A stretch of DNA of 64,000 nucleotides from Pseudoxanthomonas sp. z9 (GTDB taxonomy: Bacteria; Pseudomonadota; Gammaproteobacteria; Xanthomonadales; Xanthomonadaceae): NCBI RefSeq assembly GCF_006542425.1, contig NZ_VFID01000007.1:248001-312000 (forward strand). Direction: 5' to 3'. This document shows, in pieces, positions 11,501-17,858 of this stretch; the first letter of the stretch is position 1; each line of letters opens with the position of its first letter. A model generated the notes under the pieces. It saw only the letters and a program-made list of their open reading frames with translations, was not told the DNA's origin and did not search any database. The translations under genes and the position numbers were made by a program.

Positions 11501-11767
11501 GCGCTGGAAGCCTGCCGCCTGCGTCTGCGCCCGATCGTCATGACCTCGGTGGCGTTCATCGCCGGCACCGTGCCGCTGGTGCTGTCGACCGGCGCCGGCG
11601 CGGAAGTCCGCTCGGTCACCGGCATCACCGTGTTCGCCGGCATGCTGGGCGTGACCCTGTTCGGCCTGTTCCTGACCCCGGTGTTCTACGTGGCGCTGCG
11701 CAAGCTTGCGCATCGCCCGCTGGTCTCGCACGCCCCGGCGCACGCGACCGGTGAAGCACACCCGTAA
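8597..11767 (+). CDS. smeW: RND multidrug efflux pump, inner-membrane subunit (SmeW/MexF-like)
   Basis: 1056 aa, the normal size of HAE1-family proton-driven exporters. It opens with MDFSKFFIDRPIFAAVLS, very close to MexF, has twelve predicted membrane spans in two halves and two large periplasmic loops. Proton-relay residues are present: Asp410-Asp411 in GIVVDDAIVVVENVERH and Lys946 in MGLACKNAILIVEFAREL. The MexF/SmeW branch exports quinolones, chloramphenicol and related compounds; substrate range here is inference. AGGAAA precedes ATG 8597. The next gene starts 55 bp downstream, indicating one transcript. Confidence 0.95.
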   Translation: MDFSKFFIDRPIFAAVLSIVIFAAGLISIPMLPIGEYPEVVPPSVVVRTVYPGANPKVIAETVATPLEEAINGVEDMMYIKSVAGSDGVLQLTVTFKPGTDPDEAAVRVQNRVAQAQARLPEDVRRQGVTTQKQSPVFLMVVHLVSKDGKYDSLYLRNYMRLHVKDEMARITGVGDAQAFGGGDYAMRIWLDPDKVAARGLTASDVLRSVREQNVQVSAGQLGAEPMPNGSDFLLPINAKGRLESAEEFGDIVLKSGNEGEIVRLSDVARIELAAGDYTLRARLNGMNAAALGIFQAPGANALDIRDAVVAKMAEIRKKLPPGVEITSVYDTTVFVRDSIKSVITTLLEATLLVVLVVILFLQTWRASIIPLLAVPVSVVGTFAVLYLLGYSINTLTLFGLVLAIGIVVDDAIVVVENVERHIEEGATPLEAAHLAMKEVSGPIIAIALVLCAVFVPMAFLTGVTGQFYKQFAVTIAISTVISAINSLTLSPALAAKLLKPHGAPKDAPARIIDRLFGWLFRPFNRFFKRSSERYEGAVSRALGRRGAVFAVYALLLLGAGVMFKAVPAGFIPLQDKLYIIAGVKMPEGASIERTDAVLKKMAKMAMEVEGVQDEIAFPGLNPLQFTNTPNSGVVFFNLKPFGERKNSAEQITAELNQKFSTIQEGFTFALMPPPIQGLGNGSGWSLFIEDRTRLGYGELQNAVQAFQGAASQTPGMGFPISSYQANVPQLDAEVDRVKAKAQGVPLTELFDTLQTYLGSAYVNDFNMFGRTWQVIAQADGQFRDNVEDIANLRTRNANGEMVPVGSMVSIKQTYGPDPVIRFNGYPAADLLGEADPRVLSSGEAMAKVTELAEKVLPTGMGIDWSDLSYQQATQGKAALVVFPLAVMLAFLVLAALYESWTLPLAVILIVPMTLLSALLGVWLTNGDNNVFVQVGLVVLMGLACKNAILIVEFARELELQGKSIVESALEACRLRLRPIVMTSVAFIAGTVPLVLSTGAGAEVRSVTGITVFAGMLGVTLFGLFLTPVFYVALRKLAHRPLVSHAPAHATGEAHP

Positions 11768-11822
11768 GCATCCCTTTCTTCCTTTGGTTCGTTTCTCCCT
11801 CCCCCACTCCCTGGAGAATCCC

Positions 11823-12557
11823 ATGCAAGACACATCCCGCATCGCCCTGGTCACCGGCGCCACCCGCGGCATCGGCCTGCATACCGTGCGCCAGCTGGCC
11901 GAGGCCGGCGTGCACACGCTGCTGGCCGGCCGCGATCGCGCCAAGGCGGTCGAGGCCGCGCTCAAGCTGCAGGCCGAAGGCCTGCCGGTGGAGGCGGTCA
12001 CGCTGGACGTCACCGACGATGCCAGCATCACCGAGGCCGTCCGCACCATCGAGGCGCGCCACGGCCGCCTCGACATCCTCGTCAACAACGCCGGCATCCT
12101 GGTCGACGAAATGGGCAAGAAGGTCTCCGAGCAGACCGCCGCGACCTGGCGCAAGACCTTCGACACCAACGTGTTCGGCCTGATCGCGGTCACCCAGGCG
12201 TTCCTGCCGCTGCTGCACAAGTCCTCGTCCGGCCGCATCGTCAACGTGTCCAGCATCCTGGGCTCGGTGGCACTGAACGCGGATCCGTCCTCGCCCATCT
12301 ATGACTTCAAGGTGCCGGCCTACAACGTCTCCAAGAGCGCGGTGAACGCGTGGACGGTGCAGTTGGCCTACGAACTGCGCGACAGCCGGATCAAGGTCAA
12401 CACCATCCATCCCGGTTACGTGAAGACCGATATGAACGCCGGCGAGGGCGAACTGGAAATCGCCGACGGCGCCCGCACCAGCGTCGCCCTGGCGCTGATC
12501 GACGACAACGGTCCGCAGGGCGGCTTCTTCTACCAGGGACAGGTGCTGCCATGGTGA
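11823..12557 (+). CDS. Short-chain dehydrogenase/reductase of the efflux operon (SmeU2-like)
   Basis: 244 aa classical SDR: cofactor motif TGATRGIG (residues 11-18), NNAG motif, catalytic Ser region VNVSSILGS, and YNVSK with Tyr167 and Lys171. The closest general resemblance is to carbonyl-reductase-like SDRs with the sequence PAYNVSKSAVNAW. It sits between pump and outer-membrane channel genes, exactly the place of smeU2 in Stenotrophomonas. Its last codons overlap the start of the channel gene by seven bases, so the two are translationally coupled. CCTGGAG lies just before ATG 11823. The substrate is unknown. Confidence 0.9.
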   Translation: MQDTSRIALVTGATRGIGLHTVRQLAEAGVHTLLAGRDRAKAVEAALKLQAEGLPVEAVTLDVTDDASITEAVRTIEARHGRLDILVNNAGILVDEMGKKVSEQTAATWRKTFDTNVFGLIAVTQAFLPLLHKSSSGRIVNVSSILGSVALNADPSSPIYDFKVPAYNVSKSAVNAWTVQLAYELRDSRIKVNTIHPGYVKTDMNAGEGELEIADGARTSVALALIDDNGPQGGFFYQGQVLPW

Positions 12558-14023
12558 TTCGTTCCCTCGTCGTCGGCATCGCCTCCGCGCTGCTGGCCGC
12601 CTGCGCCACCGTCGGCCCGGACTACCGTGCGCCGGAACTGGCGCCGGCCACGTTGCCGAGCGCCGGCGAGACCGCGTTCAACGACACCCGCCCGGTCGCC
12701 AACTGGTGGTCGCAGTTCGAGGATCCCACCCTCGACCAGTTGATCGCCGACGCGCTCGCCGCCAATCCCGATCTCTGGATCGCCGCGGCACGGGTGCAGG
12801 AGGCGCGCGCGGTGTTCAGCGAGCGCCGGCTGGATCTCGCCCCGCACGTGCAGTTGGGCGTGGAGCAGACCCGCAGCAAGCAGCCGGTGGCCGGTCAGGG
12901 CCGGGTGGAAACCGAAACCGACAGCGTCGGTTTCGATGCCGCCTGGGAACTGGATCTGTTCGGCCGGCTGCGCCGTTCGGCCGAGGCCGCGCATGCGGAC
13001 CTGCAGGCCCAGCGCAACGACATGACCGCGATGCAGGTCAGCGTGGCGGCGGAAGTGGCGCGCAACTACTTCGAACTGCGCGGCGCGCAGAAGCGCCTGG
13101 ACGTGGCCCGCAAGACCCTGGGCAATCTCGGCGAGACCCAGCGCCTGACCGAGTCGCGCTGGCAGCTCGGCGCGGGCACCGAACTGGAAGTGCAGAGCAG
13201 CCTGGCGCGGATGAAGGCCATCGAGGCGACCCTGCCGGTGCTGGAAACCGCCGAGGCGCAATCGCGCCATCGCATCGAAGTACTGACCGGCCGCCGGCCG
13301 GGCACGCTCGACGCGGTGCTGGCGCCGCGCGAAACACCGGCGCTGGTGAAGGTGCTGCCGATTGGCGACACCGGCAACCTGCTGCGCCAGCGTCCGGATG
13401 TGCGCGCGGCCGAACGCCGGCTGGCGTCGGCCACCGCGCGGGTCGGCGTCGCCACCGCGGATCTGTTCCCGCGGGTCAGCATCCGCGGTTTCGTCGGCTT
13501 CCTCGCCGGTGATTTCAGCGGGCTGATCAACGGCGACAACAAGGCCTGGTCGGTGACGCCGTCGATCAGCTGGGCGGCGTTCGATCTGGGCAGCGTGCGT
13601 GCGCGCCTGCGCGCGGTGCAGGCGCAGAACGATGGTGCGGTGGCCGAGTACGAGAAGGCCGTGCTGGGCGCGCTGGAAGACACCGAGAACGCGTTGCTGG
13701 GTTACGCCAAGCGGCAGACCCAGTTGCTGCGGGTCAACGAGCAGGCCACCGCGGCCCGCCGCGCCGCAGATCTGGCGGAGGCCCGCTACCGGGCCGGCGC
13801 GTCGGACTTCCTCACCCTGCTCGATGCGCAGCGCACCCAGCTGGCCGCCGACGACGCGCTCGCGCAGGCCGAGGCCGGCGTCAACGTCGGCGTGGTCGCG
13901 GTCTACAAGTCGCTGGGCGGCTGGGGCGAACCGGACGTGGATCCGGCGCTGGCCAGCGTCAAGCGCGAGATCGGTGATCCCGCGCCGCGCGGCGAAAGCG
14001 ACACGACGCTGGTGCAGCGCTGA
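12551..14023 (+). CDS. smeX: RND efflux outer-membrane channel lipoprotein (SmeX/OprN-like)
   Basis: 490 aa member of the NodT/OprM outer-membrane factor family. Lipoprotein signal with lipobox LLAAC, acylated Cys18, followed by the family start TVGPDYRAPELAPA. Two repeated outer-membrane-factor halves are visible, with NWWSQFEDPTLDQLI near residue 55, AAWELDLFGRLRRS near 135, and LLRQRPDVRAAERRLASATARVGVATADLFP near 280-310. It completes the tripartite pump and is the last gene of the operon, with a strong terminator 60 bp beyond. Confidence 0.93.
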   Translation: MVIRSLVVGIASALLAACATVGPDYRAPELAPATLPSAGETAFNDTRPVANWWSQFEDPTLDQLIADALAANPDLWIAAARVQEARAVFSERRLDLAPHVQLGVEQTRSKQPVAGQGRVETETDSVGFDAAWELDLFGRLRRSAEAAHADLQAQRNDMTAMQVSVAAEVARNYFELRGAQKRLDVARKTLGNLGETQRLTESRWQLGAGTELEVQSSLARMKAIEATLPVLETAEAQSRHRIEVLTGRRPGTLDAVLAPRETPALVKVLPIGDTGNLLRQRPDVRAAERRLASATARVGVATADLFPRVSIRGFVGFLAGDFSGLINGDNKAWSVTPSISWAAFDLGSVRARLRAVQAQNDGAVAEYEKAVLGALEDTENALLGYAKRQTQLLRVNEQATAARRAADLAEARYRAGASDFLTLLDAQRTQLAADDALAQAEAGVNVGVVAVYKSLGGWGEPDVDPALASVKREIGDPAPRGESDTTLVQR

Positions 14024-14081
14024 AGTGAAGTAGAAGCACAGGACAGGCCATCGGCGGAGCCGATGACGCCAGGGAAGGCGT

Positions 14082-14116
14082 GGGGCCGGGTCGGGTGGAC
14101 CCGGCCCCGCTTATTT
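14082..14116 (+). terminator. Terminator of the SmeVWX-like operon
   Basis: GGGGCCGGGTC (14082-14092) pairs perfectly with GACCCGGCCCC (14098-14108) around GGGTG, followed by GCTTATTT. Confidence 0.85.
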
Positions 14117-14355
14117 CAGCCATGCCAGCGGGTGGTACCGAGCGCGCGGGTCATCTCGTCGGCCAGTTGGCGAAAGCAGCGGGCCAGCGCGGAGGGCTTG
14201 AGCCGGATCGCGTCGTCGGCATCGTCGCGGCGATGTGCCGGCATCACCAGCGCCGCCATCATTTCCAGTTGATCGCGCACTTGCTGCAATTGCAGTTGCG
14301 CTTCTTCCGGCAGGTGGTAGCCGGGATCTTCGTCCGGCGTTCCGCGTGCCTGCAT
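14116..14355 (-). CDS. XAC0095-like small protein (79 aa)
   Basis: Starts at ATG 14353-14355 with a perfect AGGAGG box; longer in-frame starts would add an unlikely hydrophobic leader read from the AT-rich promoter region. The product contains PGYHLPEEAQLQLQQVRDQL, then RLKPSALARCFRQLADEM. These are the hallmarks of the XAC0095-like family, restricted mainly to Xanthomonadaceae, with no assigned function. It is divergent from an XRE regulator and may be controlled by it. Confidence 0.8.
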   Translation of the reverse strand: MQARGTPDEDPGYHLPEEAQLQLQQVRDQLEMMAALVMPAHRRDDADDAIRLKPSALARCFRQLADEMTRALGTTRWHG

Positions 14356-14470
14356 CGTCGTCCTCCTGTCAGCGATCCTTGCATCGTGCGCGCGGATAAA
14401 AAAAGTGAAAAAACACACTATAAAAACGCACATCACGATGGTTAGAGAGCCTTGCATATGTACCCGTGAT

Positions 14471-14488
14471 AGGCAAGCCTGTTTGCCT
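14471..14488. promoter_or_regulatory. Candidate XRE operator dyad
   Basis: AGGCAA (14471-14476) and TTGCCT (14483-14488) form an inverted repeat with a six-base spacer, 25 bp upstream of the XRE start codon. The flanking 14395-14460 stretch is conspicuously AT rich (A-runs, ACACACTATAAAAACG), as expected of a divergent promoter. Confidence 0.45.
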
Positions 14489-14512
14489 GCCGACGGGCAC
14501 GACCGTTAGCGT

Positions 14513-14866
14513 ATGCGCATGGTCAAGTCAGGCCCCACTCTCGCTCAGCGACTCACACAGGCGCGTGCCGCGATCGGCATGTCACAGGAACAGATCGCAC
14601 AGGCGATCGGTATCACCCAGCCGAGCTATTCCGCGCTGGAACGCGGGGTCAGCAAGAGCACATCGAAGATCGGTTCGCTTGCCCACGTGCTTGGCGTGGA
14701 TGCGTACTGGCTGGAAACCGGCGAAGGCCAGCAGCAACGCCGTGGCCACACCGCCGAATCACGTGCGGGCTACCGGCTCGCCGGCGAACAGCGCCGCCTG
14801 CTGAACCTGCTGGGCCGGCTGAGTCCACGCAAGCGCCAGGCGCTGCTGGATCTGTTGCAGGAGTGA
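14513..14866 (+). CDS. XRE-family helix-turn-helix repressor (117 aa)
   Basis: A Cro/CI-type HTH occupies residues about 10-65: LAQRLTQARAAIGMSQEQIAQAIGITQPSYSALERG, followed by LAHVLGVDAYWLETGEG, the usual helix 5 and exit sequence of phage-like repressors. The C-terminal 40 residues end in a short amphipathic helix, RLSPRKRQALLDLLQE, that may mediate dimer contacts; there is no peptidase S24 domain. ATG is at 14513, with a second possible Met two codons on. No other phage genes are near, so it is probably a domesticated regulator of itself and the XAC0095-like gene. Confidence 0.85.
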   Translation: MRMVKSGPTLAQRLTQARAAIGMSQEQIAQAIGITQPSYSALERGVSKSTSKIGSLAHVLGVDAYWLETGEGQQQRRGHTAESRAGYRLAGEQRRLLNLLGRLSPRKRQALLDLLQE

Positions 14867-14931
14867 TCGCGCATCCATGCACCGGCGTGTGTCCGCCGAT
14901 GTATGGCCTTCCTTGCTGACGGAAAGAGAAA

Positions 14932-14960
14932 CGGGCGCATCCTGCATTGGGATGCGCCCG
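14932..14960 (-). terminator. Terminator of the BON-domain gene
   Basis: CGGGCGCATC and GATGCGCCCG form a ten-base-pair stem. Read on the minus strand the stem is followed by TTTCTCTTT, a good terminator for the gene ending at 14999; it may also stop the convergent XRE transcript. Confidence 0.75.
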
Positions 14961-14998
14961 CTTCGTGCCACACACGTTGATGCCGGTCGTCGTTCCGG

Positions 14999-15373
14999 TT
15001 ATTTCGCGCCGACGTTCAGGCCGCTGCTGTCGACCTTGCCCACGCCCTTGACGCCACGCGCCACCGATACCGCCTTGTCGATCTGGGCCTGGTTGTCGAC
15101 CCGGCCCGAGAGCTTGACCACGCCGTTGGTGGTCTCGACCTTGATGTCGAGACCGGAGACATCCTCGGCGGCCAGCAGTTCCGTCTTCACCTTGGTGGTG
15201 ATCCAGGTGTCGTTGACCGGCTGGCTCGAATCGCCCTGCGAGGCGGACTGCGCGCGCTGTTCTTCCGGTTCGGTCTGCTGCTGCGCAAGCGCGCCTGCGC
15301 AGATCAGTGACAGGCCGGTGGCGCAGGCCACGGCCAGCAACGGACGGAAAACACGGGGAGTTGACCTGTTCAT
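14999..15373 (-). CDS. Periplasmic BON-domain protein (124 aa)
   Basis: ATG at 15371-15373 preceded by AGGAGG. Residues 1-30 are a Sec signal (ACATGLSLICAGALAQQQ). A Gln/Glu/Ser linker leads to a single BON domain (about 55-124): DTWITTKVKTELLAAEDVSGLDIKVETTNGVVKLSGRVDNQAQIDKAVSVARGVKGVGKV, where the conserved central Gly and the V.L.G.V strand are intact. BON domains bind lipids or outer-membrane partners; OsmY and DolP are multi-BON relatives. The single domain and terminator suggest a monocistronic envelope-stress or homeostasis gene. Confidence 0.85.
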   Translation of the reverse strand: MNRSTPRVFRPLLAVACATGLSLICAGALAQQQTEPEEQRAQSASQGDSSQPVNDTWITTKVKTELLAAEDVSGLDIKVETTNGVVKLSGRVDNQAQIDKAVSVARGVKGVGKVDSSGLNVGAK

Positions 15374-15528
15374 GGTTCCTCCTGCTTTGCGGAAACCATC
15401 GCCAGTCTTGCCACGCCCGCGTACAGCAGGCGTGAAGAGCAGCGGTTTTCACCGCTCCCGGCGATGCGCCATTCAGTTGCGCCATGCAGACGTTAAGATC
15501 AGGGCACGATGGTTCCGGAGAATCGCGC

Positions 15529-16572
15529 ATGAGCACCGCCCTCAATGTCGCCCTGCTCGGGTATGGCTTCGTCGGCAAGGTATTCCACGCACCGCTGTTG
15601 AGTCGCACGCCCGGCTGGATCCTGCATACCGTGGTCTCGCGCGATGCCGGCAAGGTGCATGCGGACCTGCCGCATGCGCGGGTGGTGGCGGACCCGGCGG
15701 AGGCATTCGCGGATCCGGCGATCGACGTCGTGGTGATCGCCACGCCCAACGACACCCACGCGCCGCTGGCCATCGCCGCACTCGCGCAAGGCAAGCACGT
15801 GGTGGTGGACAAGCCGTTCACCCTGTCGCTGGCGGAAGCCGAACGGGTGATCGCACAGGCGCGTGCCAGCGATCGGCTTGTCAGCGTGTTCCAGAACCGG
15901 CGCTGGGACGCGGATTTCCTGACCGTTCGCCAATTGCTGGCCGATGGGGTGCTCGGCGAGGTGGCGGAATTCCATTCCCATTTCGATCGGCATCGCCCGC
16001 AGGTCGCGCAGCGCTGGCGCGAAAGCGACGTGCCCGGCGCCGGCCTGTGGTACGACCTGGGTCCGCACCTGGCCGATCAGGCGCTGCAACTGTTCGGCAC
16101 GCCGCTGGCGGTGCAGGCGGATCTGGCGAAGCAGCGCCATGGCGCGCGCGCGCCGGACTATTTCCACGTCCAGTTGCGTTATCCGCGCGTGCGGGTGCAC
16201 CTGCACGCGGGTTCGCTGGTGCCCGGCAACGGCCTGCGCTACGCCGTGCACGGGGATCGCGGCAGCTACCTCAAGCACGGACTGGACGCGCAGGAAGATC
16301 GGCTACGCGCCGGCGGCCTGCCCGGCGACGCCGGCTGGGGGACGGATCCCCGTCCGGGCGAACTGATCCTGGCCGGCGAGGACGGCATGCCGATCGCGCA
16401 GGCGATCGACAGCCTGCCCGGCGATTACCGGCACTATTACGCCGCGATGCGGGCGGCGATTGTCGACGGGGCGACGCTGCCGGTCAGCCCGGAGGAAGCA
16501 CTGGCGGTGATGCGGTTGATCGAACTGGGCATCCGCAGCACCGACGAACGCCGCGAAATCCCCTACGCGTAG
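15529..16572 (+). CDS. Gfo/Idh/MocA-family NAD(P)-dependent oxidoreductase
   Basis: 347 aa, the size of E. coli YdgJ, which it resembles in general. N-terminal Rossmann fold with LLGYGFVGKVFHAPLL (about residues 8-23), the ATPND loop, and the family signature VDKPFTLSLAEAE with the conserved Lys of the EKP-type motif (here DKP). The second half is the C-terminal alpha/beta domain with DLGPHLADQ, the usual active-site DxxxH motif. It probably oxidises a polyol, sugar or related hydroxyl; the substrate cannot be read. ATG 15529 follows CCGGAG. It is a single gene between the BON and SoxR units. Confidence 0.88.
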   Translation: MSTALNVALLGYGFVGKVFHAPLLSRTPGWILHTVVSRDAGKVHADLPHARVVADPAEAFADPAIDVVVIATPNDTHAPLAIAALAQGKHVVVDKPFTLSLAEAERVIAQARASDRLVSVFQNRRWDADFLTVRQLLADGVLGEVAEFHSHFDRHRPQVAQRWRESDVPGAGLWYDLGPHLADQALQLFGTPLAVQADLAKQRHGARAPDYFHVQLRYPRVRVHLHAGSLVPGNGLRYAVHGDRGSYLKHGLDAQEDRLRAGGLPGDAGWGTDPRPGELILAGEDGMPIAQAIDSLPGDYRHYYAAMRAAIVDGATLPVSPEEALAVMRLIELGIRSTDERREIPYA

Positions 16573-16655
16573 CGCGGAGCCTGCTCCGCTGTGGACCGTG
16601 TGCGGGATGGTCCCGGTTCCTAGGATTTCCGGCGCCGGACGAGTTCGGCTCCACG

Positions 16656-17135
16656 TCACGGATCGAGCAGGCGCGGGCCGGGGCCTTCATCCGCCAGTTC
16701 ATCCAGCGGATTGCGCAGCGGGCAGACCTTCAGCGACAGGCAACCGCAGCCGATGCAACTGTCCATGTGGTCGCGCAGGCGGGTCAGCCGCTCGATGCGG
16801 TCATCCAGATCCGCCTGCCAGCGCGCGGAGAGCTTGCGCCAGTCGGCGGCGGTGGGCGTACGCCCTTCCGGCAACGAGGACAGGGCGTCGCGAATCTCGG
16901 CGAGCGGAATCCCGGTGCGCTGCGCCACCTTGATGATGGCGACCCGGCGCAGCACCTCGCGCGGGTAGCGGCGCTGGTTGCCGGCATTGCGCCAGCTGTG
17001 GATCAGCCCCTTGCTCTCGTAGAAATGCAGGGTGGAGACCGCCACGCCCGCCCGCGCCGCCACTTCGCCCACGGTCAATTCCATGCAGACGTTCGCCTTC
17101 TTCTTCGCCGTTTCCGGTTTGGCTTGCGCGGACAT
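16656..17135 (-). CDS. soxR: Redox-sensitive transcriptional activator SoxR
   Basis: 159 aa MerR-family regulator. Residues about 20-90 carry the winged helix ([44 protein letters not shown]), then the dimerisation helix and the [2Fe-2S] motif [12 protein letters not shown] with Cys127, Cys130, Cys132 and Cys138, the exact CX2CXCX5C of SoxR. The cluster is oxidised by redox-cycling agents, switching on the target promoter. A GTG two codons upstream is an alternative start. The divergent gene pair and its SoxR promoter at 17148-17178 are the obvious targets; no soxS is present, as is normal outside enterics. Confidence 0.95.
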   Translation of the reverse strand: MSAQAKPETAKKKANVCMELTVGEVAARAGVAVSTLHFYESKGLIHSWRNAGNQRRYPREVLRRVAIIKVAQRTGIPLAEIRDALSSLPEGRTPTAADWRKLSARWQADLDDRIERLTRLRDHMDSCIGCGCLSLKVCPLRNPLDELADEGPGPRLLDP

Positions 17136-17147
17136 GGCCACACTCGC

Positions 17148-17178
17148 TTGACCTCAATATTGATTGAGGTTTTACCCT
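17148..17178 (+). promoter_or_regulatory. SoxR-dependent promoter
   Basis: -35 TTGACC (17148-17153) and -10 TACCCT (17173-17178) are separated by 19 bp, the overlong spacer typical of MerR/SoxR promoters. The spacer holds the dyad CCTCAATATTGATTGAGG (17152-17169), close to the known Sox box CCTCAAGTTAACTTGAGG. It drives the FMN reductase gene with a leader of about 30 bases. Confidence 0.9.
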
Positions 17179-17211
17179 GTGCGGCCTCTCCCTGCAAGTC
17201 CTTGATGCGTC

Positions 17212-17784
17212 ATGACTCCTCCCCTCGACCTGGCCTTGATCTACGGCAGCAACCGTGAAGGCCGCTTCTGCGACGTGGTCGCCAACTGGATCCGCGGCCA
17301 GATAGACCAGCGCCGCGACTACGCGGTGGACGTGCTCGACCCCGCCCTGATGGATCTGCCGCATCGGCACGGCATGACGCCCTCCGCCGACCTGGTCAAC
17401 CTGCAACAGCGGGTCTGGCGCGCCGACGCCTTCCTGCTGGTGGTGCCGGAGTACAATTACGGCTATCCCGCGGCGCTGAAGTTCCTGATCGATTCGGTGC
17501 AGGAGCATTGGCAGGCCAAGCCGGTGGCGTTTGTCGCGTATGGCGGCGTCAGCGGCGGTTCGCGCGCGGTGGAGCAACTGCGCCAGGTGTTCTCCGGGCT
17601 GCACGCCTGCACGGTGCGCAATTCGGTACTGTTCCCGATGGCGTGGGACCGTTTCGGCGCCGACGGGCAGCCGCGCGACGCGGCGGCCTGCGCGCAGGCC
17701 GCCTCCACCATGCTCGACCAGTTGGCCTGGCTGGGCCATGCCCTGCGCCAGGCGCGCGCGGCCTGGCCCTATCCCGCGCGATGA
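17212..17784 (+). CDS. NADPH-dependent FMN reductase-like flavoprotein (SoxR target)
   Basis: 190 aa flavodoxin-like fold. The FMN-binding loop YGSNREGRFCD is at residues 10-20 and the second motif VPEYNYGYPAALKFLID at about 81-97, which define the NADPH-dependent FMN reductase family (chromate/quinone reductases, ChrR-like). Such enzymes reduce quinones by two electrons and so limit redox cycling, consistent with control by SoxR. It begins 34 bp after the SoxR -10 element. The ABC exporter gene follows after 74 bp without a visible terminator, so the two are probably co-transcribed. Confidence 0.9.
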   Translation: MTPPLDLALIYGSNREGRFCDVVANWIRGQIDQRRDYAVDVLDPALMDLPHRHGMTPSADLVNLQQRVWRADAFLLVVPEYNYGYPAALKFLIDSVQEHWQAKPVAFVAYGGVSGGSRAVEQLRQVFSGLHACTVRNSVLFPMAWDRFGADGQPRDAAACAQAASTMLDQLAWLGHALRQARAAWPYPAR

Positions 17785-17858
17785 TCGCCCACCGCCGCCG
17801 CAGATGGCGGGGCGGGCACTCCCCCTGACGTGCCGCGTGCACATGGAAGACCCGACCG

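Noticed and set aside
8999..12298. A 1099-codon minus-strand frame opposite the RND pump gene
   Set aside because: Composition (His, Gln, Arg, Asp runs) is that of an antisense shadow; no motif or ribosome site.
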